In this document: one piece after another, positions 34,399-43,097 of the stretch | How positions within the stretch are numbered: position 1 is the first letter of the stretch | Layout: every line of letters begins with the position of its first letter | NCBI GenBank assembly: GCA_020636505.1 | Contig: JACJXR010000001.1 | Span: forward strand, 1 to 64,000 | Direction: 5' to 3' | Length of the DNA stretch: 64,000 nucleotides | DNA from: Chitinophagales bacterium | Lineage (GTDB): Bacteria > Bacteroidota > Bacteroidia > Chitinophagales > Chitinophagaceae | Translations under genes and position numbers: made by a program | The notes under the pieces: generated by a model | The model's database searches: none | Seen by the model: the letters and a program-made list of their open reading frames with translations, nothing else | Told to the model about the DNA's origin: nothing

Positions 34399-35448
34399 CT
34401 AACTCAACCTCACCCTTGGGTCCAACCTACTGTATAACAGGTCGGTAAGCAGATTGACTACGATGAATATACATGCGGTGAACAGTACCGAACCCATCAC
34501 AACGGGAAAGTCGAAATTATCCAATGCTTCCACTGTTATCTTGCCGATGCCCTTCCATCCGAATATATACTCGATGAAGAAGGAGCCGGCCAACAGCTCC
34601 GCCAACCAGCCCGATACTGCTGTTACAACCGGGTTCATCGCATTGGGCAGGGCATGTCGCCAAATTACTTTTGTAGTTGACAATCCTTTGGCATATGCCG
34701 TACGCACATAGTCTTGCGATAACACATCCAATACGGAACTGCGTGTAAGCTGTGTGATGATGGCCATCGGGCGAATACCCAATGCCAGTGCAGGCAATAT
34801 AAGGTTTTGCAATGCAAGTCGTTTCCCACCGAAAGCATCGTACTCGTACAGGCTACCTGTCATTTCCAACCCCGTTATACCATGCAGTAAGTACCCGAAT
34901 ACATATGCGATGATAAGCCCTGCAAAAAAAGAGGGCATGGATATACCGGCAACGCTGGCGGCAATGGCGGATGTATCCAACCAAGTATTCTTCTTGACTG
35001 CGGCAACCACACCTAAGAACATACCCACAACAGTAGCCAATGCGATGGCTGCCAATGCAAGTATCACCGTACCGGGCAATGCTTCGGCAAGTGTGGCGTT
35101 CACTTCTTTCTTGGTTCTGTAAGAGCGGCCCAGATATGGCCATTTGAGCGCGAGCCTTCTTTCTCCGAAGGGTATCAGTGCAATGTAGTCGTACTTATCT
35201 TTTTCATCCGCACCATGTATACCTATTGGGGAAATATCGTTCAGGTAAAGCATGTATCGGGTGAACATGGGTTTATCCAAGTTCATCTCCTTGCGTGCAT
35301 TCTCCACAGAGGCTATATCGCTGCGTTGGCCCATCACCAACCTTGCAGGGTCACCGGGCAGTACGTTGAAAAGGAAGAACACCAATGTCACCACACCGAG
35401 CAACACCAGTAAGCTATACCTTGTACGTTTTAGCAAAAATCGGAGCAC
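34399..35448 (-). CDS. ABC transporter permease, DppB/OppB type
   Basis: The 349-aa inner-membrane protein has the DppB N-terminal motif (FFLFNVLPGDPARLVMG), the EAA loop (YVRTAYAKGLSTTKVIWRHA) and the SFFIEYIFGWKGIG signature. It would import peptides or nickel with partner permease, ATPase and binding proteins, none of which are next to it. The start is GTG at 35448 because a stop lies two codons upstream and no ATG fits. It follows the DoxX-family gene after 19 bases. Confidence 0.93.
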   Translation of the reverse strand: MLRFLLKRTRYSLLVLLGVVTLVFFLFNVLPGDPARLVMGQRSDIASVENARKEMNLDKPMFTRYMLYLNDISPIGIHGADEKDKYDYIALIPFGERRLALKWPYLGRSYRTKKEVNATLAEALPGTVILALAAIALATVVGMFLGVVAAVKKNTWLDTSAIAASVAGISMPSFFAGLIIAYVFGYLLHGITGLEMTGSLYEYDAFGGKRLALQNLILPALALGIRPMAIITQLTRSSVLDVLSQDYVRTAYAKGLSTTKVIWRHALPNAMNPVVTAVSGWLAELLAGSFFIEYIFGWKGIGKITVEALDNFDFPVVMGSVLFTACIFIVVNLLTDLLYSRLDPRVRLS

Positions 35449-35467
35449 GTACTAAAGATACATATTC

Positions 35468-36577
35468 CTAATGCCCGATAATAGATGCATCGGGATAATC
35501 GCGGAAACTCCACTTACCCTTTATCACACCTTTTTCAAGCAACATCAGTCCCGGGTTGGCACGCAAAGCGGTTTTGCTGACCGTACCATCCACTATCAAT
35601 ATGCTGACGTTCAGGTCGTATTTCTTAACGAAGTCGAATGTGGCATCTTGAGTAGCAGAAGACAGCATATAGAATGGAATGTTGTTTCTGTTGCATACAT
35701 CCAATAATGCTTTCAGTTCGTCCATCTTGTCTGTACGAGCTTCGGCAGGGTCTTTCACAAACCATAGGAAAGTATAGCCCGGCATTGTCAGTACGGTTTC
35801 CGTCAAATCGTTTCCATCAAAATCAGACAATACAAAGTCTTTGATCTTAGGCTCGGCATTACCTTTCTCCACCAACTTATCCGTGCGGTCTACAAACACC
35901 CATGTGGTGTCTTGCCAAGGATAGTTCTGCATTGTGAACTCTTTTTGCACACCGTCCTTCTCGTATATCATCACACTCTCGTACCTGTCAGGCTTGGCAC
36001 CCGGAGGTATCTTGCTGTCTACGTTTATATCAACACCTATTTTGTATGGCAAACAATCGTGGAAAGGCAAATGCTCCAACGCCCACCACTGCATACCGAA
36101 GGCGAACACTGCTGTGGTAATCATAATGACGGTACCCGAATAACCTTTGAACACCGGCTTTATCTTATTCCTGTATATCACCAACACAACAGCCAACACC
36201 AACAGTATAACATCTTTCCAGAAGGTTTCTTCATTGCTTATTTTGATACAATCTCCGAAACAGCCACACTCCTTTATCTTACCCGAGAACAGCACATATG
36301 CCGTAAGGAAAGTAAAGAAAGTGATGAGCAACAGCAGCAAATAAGAGAACAGCCTGTATGCATAACCGATAAGCACAGCTATACCTGCCACTATCTCAAA
36401 AGCTATCATCAGGACGGACATGGCCAAAGAGTATGGCATCATCCAGTGCATGTTCCACACTTCAAAGAACTCATCCATCTTGTAGCTGAGCCCAAGAGGG
36501 TCGTTGGCTTTCACCAATCCTGAGAATATAAAAAGTACACCTACTATTATGCGTATCGCCCAGAGAATGTATTTCAT
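35468..36577 (-). CDS. DoxX/MauE-like membrane protein (BT_3928-type)
   Basis: The 369-aa protein has four N-terminal membrane helices of the DoxX/MauE type (VGVLFIFSGLVKANDPLGLS at the start; cysteine motif CGCFGDC at the end of the fourth), another membrane segment near 150, and a C-terminal thioredoxin-like part (TFLWFVKDPAEARTDKMDEL) lacking an obvious CxxC. It may support periplasmic redox chemistry. It is downstream of DUF1599 on the same strand, a frequently conserved Bacteroidota neighbourhood with folP. Confidence 0.87.
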   Translation of the reverse strand: MKYILWAIRIIVGVLFIFSGLVKANDPLGLSYKMDEFFEVWNMHWMMPYSLAMSVLMIAFEIVAGIAVLIGYAYRLFSYLLLLLITFFTFLTAYVLFSGKIKECGCFGDCIKISNEETFWKDVILLVLAVVLVIYRNKIKPVFKGYSGTVIMITTAVFAFGMQWWALEHLPFHDCLPYKIGVDINVDSKIPPGAKPDRYESVMIYEKDGVQKEFTMQNYPWQDTTWVFVDRTDKLVEKGNAEPKIKDFVLSDFDGNDLTETVLTMPGYTFLWFVKDPAEARTDKMDELKALLDVCNRNNIPFYMLSSATQDATFDFVKKYDLNVSILIVDGTVSKTALRANPGLMLLEKGVIKGKWSFRDYPDASIIGH

Positions 36578-36655
36578 AAGTTTAGTTCAGTGGTTATAAT
36601 TGACTGCTAAATTTAGTTATCCGTTTGGCAAAAAACTGTTAAAGAAAATCTTTGC

Positions 36656-37201
36656 CTAGCCTTTGGCTTCGCTCATTTTTATCAGCGCGAATATGGCATA
36701 ATTCACAATGTCTATGAAGTTGGCATCAGCCCCTTCCGATACCTGTGTTTGTCCGTCGTTGGCCACTATTTGTTTGATGCGGAGCAGCTTCACCAATATC
36801 AGGTCTACAAAAGATGCTTGCGACATATCTCTCCATGCCTCGCCATAGTCATGGTTCTTCTGCATCATCAGTGCTTCCACCTCGCCCGCCTTTCTCTCGT
36901 ACCATTCTTTGGCTTGCTCGGCGGTCAGGTCTATCTCGTCACTGTCCTTCATGGCATACTGTATCAGCGCAATAATGCCATAGTTAACAATTCCGATAAA
37001 CTCACTCTCGATACTGTCGGCTATCTTCTGTTCGCCCTTCTCCTGTATCTGACGAATGCGCCATGCCTTGATGTATATCTGATCTACTATGGATATGGGA
37101 CGCAACACACGCCACGAAGTGCCGTAGTCTGCAGCTTTTTTTACAAATAAGTCTTTACATTGTGCTACAATGTTTTGGTATTGTTCTGTCGTATTTGGCA
37201 T
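36656..37201 (-). CDS. DUF1599 protein (nucleotide-modification-associated domain), internally duplicated
   Basis: The 181-aa protein (ATG at 37201; an alternative ATG at 37231 adds 10 residues) consists of two copies of one unit: residues about 21-83 (KKAADYGTSWRVLRPISIVD) and 114-177 (KNHDYGEAWRDMSQASFVDL). Both continue with K-x-x-R-I-x-Q-I and F-I-x-I-V-N-Y-x-I-x-A-L-I. The domain is linked to nucleotide modification systems in the literature, but this copy sits in the folP neighbourhood. It is divergent from folP with 46 bases between starts. The open frame runs on through folP but without family similarity. Confidence 0.87.
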   Translation of the reverse strand: MPNTTEQYQNIVAQCKDLFVKKAADYGTSWRVLRPISIVDQIYIKAWRIRQIQEKGEQKIADSIESEFIGIVNYGIIALIQYAMKDSDEIDLTAEQAKEWYERKAGEVEALMMQKNHDYGEAWRDMSQASFVDLILVKLLRIKQIVANDGQTQVSEGADANFIDIVNYAIFALIKMSEAKG

Positions 37202-37247
37202 AGTACTGTTGCTGCTTAACGTTTCCTGCATTTTCTTTGTATAGCCG

Positions 37248-38105
37248 ATGAGTTCCAAAAATACAGTTTTACCCGTACAATCAATGATACAGAGTAAAGG
37301 TCGTCTGCTCGACCTCTCAAAGCCTGTGGTAATGGGCATTCTGAATGCCACGCCCGACAGTTTTTTCAACAAGGGTAAGGACAGCGATATGGACGGGCTG
37401 CTGCGCAATGCTGAAAAAATGCTGGAAGAAGGGGCAACTATACTGGATGTGGGTGGAGCTTCCACACGCCCCGGAGCAGAGATAATCGGTTCTGATGAAG
37501 AGATGAAACGGGTATTGCCTGTTATAGAAGCACTGTCCATACACTTCCCCAATGTATGGTTATCGGTGGACACTTATAATGCAGCTACTGCAAAAGCAGC
37601 TGTTGAGGCAGGAGCGTCCATCATCAACGATGTGAGTGCGGGCAGCATAGACCATGAAATGATAGCTACAGTAGCACAACTGAAAGTACCCTATATAGCC
37701 ATGCACATGCGTGGTACACCACCCACCATGCAGCAAGACCCACAATACAGCGATGTGGTATACGAGGTGCACAACTACCTGCGCAAGGTGGTAGACGACT
37801 GCACTGAAAAAGGGATAACTGACATCATCATAGACCCCGGCTTCGGCTTTGGTAAGACCAAGGAACACAACTTTGCACTGTTGGGCAACCTGCATACCTT
37901 TCGTGACATAGGCAGGCCCATATTGGCAGGCATCTCCCGCAAGGGCATGATATGGAAAACTTTGTGTACTTCTCCCGAAGAAGCATTGAACGGCACTACC
38001 GCACTGCATATGGTAGCCCTGCAACAAGGCGCCAATATCTTGCGCGTACATGATGTAAAAGAAGCGATGGAAGTGGTGAAGTTGTGGAGTGAGTTAGGGG
38101 GGTAA
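37248..38105 (+). CDS. folP: Dihydropteroate synthase
   Basis: Folate synthesis: joins p-aminobenzoate to dihydropterin pyrophosphate. The 285-aa TIM barrel has the two DHPS signatures VMGILNATPDSFF and ILDVGGASTRPGAE, plus DPGFGFGKTKEHNFALL and GISRKGMI. ATG at 37248 gives a short N-terminal extension before the barrel. Divergent from the DUF1599-DoxX operon. Confidence 0.96.
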   Translation: MSSKNTVLPVQSMIQSKGRLLDLSKPVVMGILNATPDSFFNKGKDSDMDGLLRNAEKMLEEGATILDVGGASTRPGAEIIGSDEEMKRVLPVIEALSIHFPNVWLSVDTYNAATAKAAVEAGASIINDVSAGSIDHEMIATVAQLKVPYIAMHMRGTPPTMQQDPQYSDVVYEVHNYLRKVVDDCTEKGITDIIIDPGFGFGKTKEHNFALLGNLHTFRDIGRPILAGISRKGMIWKTLCTSPEEALNGTTALHMVALQQGANILRVHDVKEAMEVVKLWSELGG

Positions 38106-38115
38106 TAAATACTGA

Positions 38116-39786
38116 TTACCTATATAATAATTTGCCTGTAAATACTGAACGATCTTTACTAGTTACTTTGAGTATGTAGACCCCTTTGGGTTGAACGCTT
38201 ATATCAATATTTCCATTTTTACCATCAACAGCTACTCTTTTTCCATAAATATCGTATACATGTATATCCACTATCTCTATAAATTCACCTTCTAAATTGA
38301 AGATGCCATTTGTGCTTGGGTTTGGGTACAGGCGGAATTTATTTTTCTGACTGACAGACTCGACAGATATAGGTATAGGCAAAACTACAACTTGATTCAT
38401 TTGTCTACGCCATATTTCTGCGCAATAATTAATGTCCCATTTAACTAATGTGATTGAGCTTCTATGAATCTGCCCTATTGTATTTTCATTAGAGATTCCG
38501 ACAGTATAGTAATTAGACCCATAAGTTGTTCCGTCTAACAACATAGACGTATCAGTTTTGTAACATTGGAAATTCCCCAAGGAATCAAACTTTGCGAAAT
38601 AAGTATTCGATAAGCCAGGAGTTAACGTTGACACAGTAGCATTGTCAAGAAACTTTATTGCGCTATTAACATCACCAATTACTAATGAATTATCATTTTC
38701 ATCAGAACATATAGAGTATGCTATATTCCAGTGGGCAAATGAAGATGTGTCTCTGTTATATTGATACCAAACAGCATCCCCATTTGCTGTGCTTGTCTCC
38801 GCAATATATGGTGTAGCGACGTTGGATTTGGTAACAACATATTTCCCAGAAGAAACAAATACAGTATCTCTGAATTTACCACATACGTAAAGCTTTTGAT
38901 TATGCGATATATTTCCGGATATAAAATTGGAATGAGATGTACCTGGTATCCAGTGTACAGGATAACCTTTTAGAAAAACAGAACTGCCATTACTATCAAG
39001 CTTAGCAATAAACGGATAAAAACCTGAGCTTGTAAAGTTGAAATTACCCAATGATATCGTCCCACTTGCCATCCCACCAACATAAGAATTACCGACAGAG
39101 TCAACTTGAAGAAAAAAACACTCTTGGATACCGGTAGGTGATATAGCTAAAGGTGAAGCTATCTCTCGAATCCATTTTGTTGCACCGTTTTTCCCAAGTT
39201 TTACAACACAAGTCTTTATACGCGAGCTATCACAAGAGTAAAGTGTATCGGAATCTGAAATAACCGATTTCACAAAAACACTGGCGAAATACACGTTATC
39301 ATATCCATCGACTGAAATATCGGTTTCACCAAATCCGTCTTTGTAAATTCGTTTAGTCCAAAGAACATTACCTGTCGAATCTAGTTTAATAATATTAGGT
39401 TGTGCATATACAACGCCTCTATATACGGTTTTTTTGTGTCCTGACAACGAAATCAAAACATTATTGTCATTGTCTATAACAAGCCCTACAAAACCAGGAC
39501 ACAAACCGAAACAATTAGTAGTTATTCCTACAATAGAGTCAACCCATAATAAGCCACCTGTTGAGTCATATTTTGCAAGAAAGTAAGCAGAGCTGTCAAT
39601 CCCCTTAAAATTGTTTGAATCTCCTAGTATGATATTATCTACAACTACTGACCCATTATAGTGTCCTAATACGTATATGTTACCACTGTTGTCTGTTCTC
39701 ACTTTGTACCAGTCGGTTATATCAGCTGCACAAAAAAGAGGCAGTAACATTAACAGAAAAAAGAAATGGTATACAAGATATCTCAC
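38116..39786 (-). CDS. Secreted SBBP-type beta-propeller with T9SS sorting domain
   Basis: The 556-aa protein has a signal peptide (FFFLLMLLPLFCAA) and a series of propeller blades marked by motifs such as AKYDSTGGLLWVDS, IKLDSTGNVLWTKR and AKLDSNGSSVFLKG. The C-terminal type A sorting domain starts at FRLYPNPSTNGIFNLEG and ends ILKVTSKDRSVFTGKLLYR, so it is exported by the type IX system and attached at the surface. The start is GTG at 39786 because a stop lies 4 codons upstream. The gene looks more AT-rich than its folP neighbour. The ligand is unknown. Confidence 0.87.
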   Translation of the reverse strand: MRYLVYHFFFLLMLLPLFCAADITDWYKVRTDNSGNIYVLGHYNGSVVVDNIILGDSNNFKGIDSSAYFLAKYDSTGGLLWVDSIVGITTNCFGLCPGFVGLVIDNDNNVLISLSGHKKTVYRGVVYAQPNIIKLDSTGNVLWTKRIYKDGFGETDISVDGYDNVYFASVFVKSVISDSDTLYSCDSSRIKTCVVKLGKNGATKWIREIASPLAISPTGIQECFFLQVDSVGNSYVGGMASGTISLGNFNFTSSGFYPFIAKLDSNGSSVFLKGYPVHWIPGTSHSNFISGNISHNQKLYVCGKFRDTVFVSSGKYVVTKSNVATPYIAETSTANGDAVWYQYNRDTSSFAHWNIAYSICSDENDNSLVIGDVNSAIKFLDNATVSTLTPGLSNTYFAKFDSLGNFQCYKTDTSMLLDGTTYGSNYYTVGISNENTIGQIHRSSITLVKWDINYCAEIWRRQMNQVVVLPIPISVESVSQKNKFRLYPNPSTNGIFNLEGEFIEIVDIHVYDIYGKRVAVDGKNGNIDISVQPKGVYILKVTSKDRSVFTGKLLYR

Positions 39787-39932
39787 AAATAAAAATTACA
39801 ACAATGTCTAATATACCATTTACGTTAATAAAGAATGTAATTTATTTGTCATGAAACAACATTATACATCCTAATCTGAACAGCCCCCTCTCCACCATTT
39901 CTCGTATCTTTAAGCAAACAACACATCCCCCG

Positions 39933-40511
39933 ATGCACGACGTACTAAGGAATTTCATCAAGGAGTTTGGTATGCTTACCGATGAGGAAGTTAACATCAT
40001 CGTAGACAATGCCAATATCAAATCGTATAAAAAAGGTACGTTGCTGCTGCGCGAAGGGCAGGTAGCCAAAGAGTGCTACTTTGTACTTAAGGGGCTTGTA
40101 CGTGAATACTATATTGTAGACGGGGAAGAAAAGTCTACCAACTTCTTTACCGAGATGGAGCCTGTGAACTCCTTTACCAGCCATACAGAGGGCAAACCAT
40201 CCAGACATTTCTTAGTCTGTTCAGAAGATTGTACCCTTACTGTCGGAAACGACTCTCTGGAGCAGGAAATGTGTCGCCGTATACCAAGGTTGGAGGCCAT
40301 CATCCGTCAGGAGGTAGAGAACAACACCGGCAAAATGCAGGACCATATGGCCAACTTCATCACATCTTCGCCTGAAGAGCGATATACTCAACTGATGAAT
40401 GAAAAGCCCGAGCTGCTGAACCGTGTACCACAACATCAGATAGCGAGTTACTTAGGCATCAAGCCCGAATCACTCAGTAGAATAAGGAAGCGGATGCTTA
40501 CTGCTAAATAG
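39933..40511 (+). CDS. Crp/Fnr-family transcriptional regulator, copy 1
   Basis: The 192-aa protein has an N-terminal cyclic-nucleotide-binding-like barrel (KGTLLLREGQVAKECYFVLK) without the canonical cAMP phosphate cassette and without Fnr-type N-terminal cysteines. The C-terminal winged helix has recognition helix PESLSRIRKR. Glu179-x-x-Ser182-Arg183 matches the E-SR pattern with which FNR reads TTGA half-sites. A paralogue of identical length follows after 48 bases. The ligand is unknown. Confidence 0.92.
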   Translation: MHDVLRNFIKEFGMLTDEEVNIIVDNANIKSYKKGTLLLREGQVAKECYFVLKGLVREYYIVDGEEKSTNFFTEMEPVNSFTSHTEGKPSRHFLVCSEDCTLTVGNDSLEQEMCRRIPRLEAIIRQEVENNTGKMQDHMANFITSSPEERYTQLMNEKPELLNRVPQHQIASYLGIKPESLSRIRKRMLTAK

Positions 40512-40559
40512 GCTGTCCTTATTATTTCTTGTATATTTATTACGACTAATGCGTTCATT

Positions 40560-41138
40560 ATGCTCAACGAGGTTCGGAAATTTCTTTCAGGTTTCACCAT
40601 GCTCACAAATGAAGAGCGGGAGATCATTGTTGACAACACCAACATCAGGGAGTACAAGAAAGGAGATGTAATACTGCGCGAAGGGCAAATGGCTAAGGAG
40701 TGCTATATGGTACTCAAGGGTCTAATACGTGAATATTACATAGTAGACGGCGAAGAAAAGACCACAAACTTTTTTATGGAGATGGAACCTGTCAACTCAT
40801 TTTCCAGCCGCAAGAACAACAAACCTTCAAAACATTTCTTGGTATGTGCCGAAGATTGCGCGGTAACCGTCAGTACCAACTCGTTAGAGGCTGAGATGTG
40901 CAGGCTAATACCGAGGCTCGAAAGTATCATCAGAGATGCTGTTGAAAAAGAAACAGGAAAGATGCAAGAAGAAATGGCCAACTTCATCACCACATCTCCG
41001 GAAGACCGCTATACCCAACTGATGAACGAAAAGCCCGAACTACTGAATCGTGTACCACAACACCAGATAGCGAGTTACTTAGGTGTAAAGCCCGAAACGC
41101 TCAGCAGGATAAGAAAAAGGCTGCTTACCGCTAAGTAA
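40560..41138 (+). CDS. Crp/Fnr-family transcriptional regulator, copy 2
   Basis: The 192-aa protein aligns to copy 1 without gaps, with about three-quarters of residues identical by eye. The end, from RYTQLMNEKPELLNRVPQHQ on, is nearly the same in both, and the recognition residues Glu179, Ser182 and Arg183 are kept. The differences cluster in the sensory barrel. A tandem duplication with retained DNA target but possibly different signal input is the simplest reading. The oxidoreductase gene converges 15 bases downstream. Confidence 0.92.
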   Translation: MLNEVRKFLSGFTMLTNEEREIIVDNTNIREYKKGDVILREGQMAKECYMVLKGLIREYYIVDGEEKTTNFFMEMEPVNSFSSRKNNKPSKHFLVCAEDCAVTVSTNSLEAEMCRLIPRLESIIRDAVEKETGKMQEEMANFITTSPEDRYTQLMNEKPELLNRVPQHQIASYLGVKPETLSRIRKRLLTAK

Positions 41139-41153
41139 ACAGCCCTTTATCGT

Positions 41154-42122
41154 TTATATGGATAGAACTATGTTGCCGCGCTTTCTGCCGGTATCCACCA
41201 GTCGGTGAGCTTCTACAATTTCATCCATTCCATACCTGCGCTCAATTACAAAGTTGTAATCCTTATTACTGATAAATTCAGTCACATCTTGCAACATCTC
41301 GCTTAGTTTCTTTACAGGGTTCATACCTGTTGCATCAAACTTGGCCTTCTTACTTCTGAACTTATTACCCAACATCGGCAACAATATATTGCCATTCAAT
41401 ACAGGCGACATGAATATGCCGTTGTCTGTCAGCACAGGCTTTGCATCACTGAATTTGCGTATACCAAGGGTATCATATATCACATCGTACTTCTTATCGA
41501 GGGTGGTAAAGTCTTCCTTTGTATAATCTATCACATGGTCTGCACCCAACGACTTGACCAACTCTGCATTTTTGCCACTGCACACTCCCGTCACCTCTGC
41601 GCCCATATATTTGGCCAGCTGCACAGCAGCCACACCCAAGCTACCCGATGCACCGTTGATGAGCACTTTTTGTCCCGGCTTAACTTGACCCAGATTCTTC
41701 AGAAAATTCAGGGAAGTCAATGGGCCGTCACACATTATTGCCGCCTCTTCAAAAGACAGGTGATCGGGCATCGGCAATACTATCCCGTCAGCTTTTACAG
41801 CCACATACTCGGCATTGGTACCAAAAGTGATACCCGCCTCTCCAAATACAGCATCACCTATTTCATAACCTTCTACATTGCTGCCCATAGCTGCCACCAC
41901 ACCTGCAAAACAAGCGCCCGGTATGTCGTTTTTAGGTTTATTAAGCCCTAAGAACAATCTGGCCATTCTTGGCGTACCGCTACGCATCATTGCACCTGCC
42001 CTTGAGATACAGGCTGCATGTACTTTTATCAAAAGTTCATTTTCTTTCGGGGTTGGCGTTGCCACCTCTTGCACTTGCAATACTTCAGGTCCGCCATACT
42101 TTGTTACTACTACTGCTTTCAT
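41154..42122 (-). CDS. NADPH:quinone reductase-like, zinc-independent MDR oxidoreductase
   Basis: The 322-aa medium-chain dehydrogenase/reductase has an N-terminal GroES-like domain (MKAVVVTKYGGPEVLQVQEV), Rossmann motif KVLINGASGSLGVAAVQLAK, and the NADP-preferring region GVCSGKNAELVKSLGADHVI. It lacks the catalytic and structural zinc cysteines of alcohol dehydrogenases. Likely a reductase for quinones or reactive aldehydes. It is expressed from a candidate Crp/Fnr class II promoter at 42227-42271 and converges on the tandem Crp/Fnr genes. Confidence 0.9.
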   Translation of the reverse strand: MKAVVVTKYGGPEVLQVQEVATPTPKENELLIKVHAACISRAGAMMRSGTPRMARLFLGLNKPKNDIPGACFAGVVAAMGSNVEGYEIGDAVFGEAGITFGTNAEYVAVKADGIVLPMPDHLSFEEAAIMCDGPLTSLNFLKNLGQVKPGQKVLINGASGSLGVAAVQLAKYMGAEVTGVCSGKNAELVKSLGADHVIDYTKEDFTTLDKKYDVIYDTLGIRKFSDAKPVLTDNGIFMSPVLNGNILLPMLGNKFRSKKAKFDATGMNPVKKLSEMLQDVTEFISNKDYNFVIERRYGMDEIVEAHRLVDTGRKRGNIVLSI

Positions 42123-42226
42123 AATTAATGTTTTAACTCTTTTATCAATGAAAAAATGAATACTATCAAGCCCATGATTTCGATCTTTTCACAAACACTT
42201 TATTGCGTTTGTTTCAATTTCTGATG

Positions 42227-42271
42227 CAAAAGTATTTCGGGGCAAAAACCTATCCATTGACAAAAGTCAAT
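42227..42271 (-). promoter_or_regulatory. Candidate Crp/Fnr class II promoter of the MDR oxidoreductase
   Basis: On the minus strand the dyad ATTGAC-N4-GTCAAT (42256-42271, perfect arms) is centred at 42263.5, and TACTTTTG occupies 42234-42227. The centre-to-element distance is 29.5 bases, the same as at 3.6 and 17.6 kb. TTGAC-N4-GTCAA is one base per half-site away from the FNR consensus TTGAT-N4-ATCAA. The leader to the ATG at 42122 is about 100 bases. Confidence 0.6.
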
Positions 42272-42304
42272 AAATGAGCAAGTGGGATATTTTTTTGAAA
42301 AGGA

Positions 42305-42335
42305 TGTCACCCTGAACTTGATTCAGGGTCTCGAG
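42305..42335. repeat. Short copy of the dispersed CCCTGAA palindromic repeat
   Basis: The core palindrome CCCTGAA-CTTGA-TTCAGGG (42310-42328) is flanked by TGTCA on the left and TCTCGAG on the right. The same flanks and arms bound the 86-base copies at 47164 and 51400, so this is a deletion form lacking their central 50-odd bases. It lies between the oxidoreductase promoter and the HNH gene. Confidence 0.8.
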
Positions 42336-42365
42336 TAACACATACAAAAGCTAAGGAACATTCAT

Positions 42366-43022
42366 TTAATCTACATTGCCATTATGATATTCTACATACT
42401 GCGCATCTATTATATGTCCTGCAATATTTTGAATTGACTCAAAGTCAATTTCGACAAACCCATAATCTAGCGTTTTGTGACAATTGGGACAAACACATAA
42501 CATATTCGATGTAATATCTGGACCATTGTGAGGATTGCCAAGAGGCCTTATGTGATGTACTTCTGAATAAAATGAATTAGGTCCAATTTGTAGTCTTGAG
42601 CCACAGATTTGACATGTATTGTCTCTTAACTCTTTTATTTCACGAACCAAGACACTATTTCTTACTATTGAATCTATATTTCTTGGTCTTCGTTCTGCCT
42701 GATCATTTATTTGTTCTTGGGCAATAACGTCATTGACTACAATTTGATTTAATATATATAACTGTTCTTCTGTGAATTGTATATATCCTGGCATGCTGCT
42801 TATACCACCCCTAACATGCAGTCTTACACCATGCTGCAAATATGGGCTTGTTTCGTAGTCATTTATTGTATTAAAACATACATAGCCATTGCTGTCAACA
42901 AGAATACCAGGAAAATCCCTTAAATGATGATACCAATTTCCTAAATAGAAGTAATAAATATGGTTTGCGTTAAGGTTAAATACTTCATTTATTCTCCTTG
43001 CGATTCTTCTTGTGGTTGCCAT
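42366..43022 (-). CDS. HNH endonuclease with unidentified N-terminal domain
   Basis: The 218-aa protein has a C-terminal HNH nuclease (about 130-195) with zinc pairs Cys137/Cys140 and Cys178/Cys181 and catalytic HH156-157, Asn173 and His182 (VHHIRPLG; CPNCHKTLDYG). The N-terminal 100 residues have GYVCFNTINDYETS and GVRLHVRGGISSMPGY and may bind modified DNA, as in McrA-type enzymes; that is an inference. No methylase or specificity gene is adjacent. The gene is visibly AT-richer than its neighbours and lies by a dispersed repeat, signs of recent acquisition. Confidence 0.85.
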   Translation of the reverse strand: MATTRRIARRINEVFNLNANHIYYFYLGNWYHHLRDFPGILVDSNGYVCFNTINDYETSPYLQHGVRLHVRGGISSMPGYIQFTEEQLYILNQIVVNDVIAQEQINDQAERRPRNIDSIVRNSVLVREIKELRDNTCQICGSRLQIGPNSFYSEVHHIRPLGNPHNGPDITSNMLCVCPNCHKTLDYGFVEIDFESIQNIAGHIIDAQYVEYHNGNVD

Positions 43023-43097
43023 GTCTTAATTATTAATTCTATCAAACTCGAATGTACAAACAATGACACTTTACATACAACGGGAAAAACACCCATT

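Noticed and set aside
35912..36523. 203-aa open frame on the plus strand
   Set aside because: Antisense to the DoxX-family gene, with shadow-type composition.
37202..37573. Long N-terminal extension of the DUF1599 gene
   Set aside because: It is antisense to folP and has no domain similarity.
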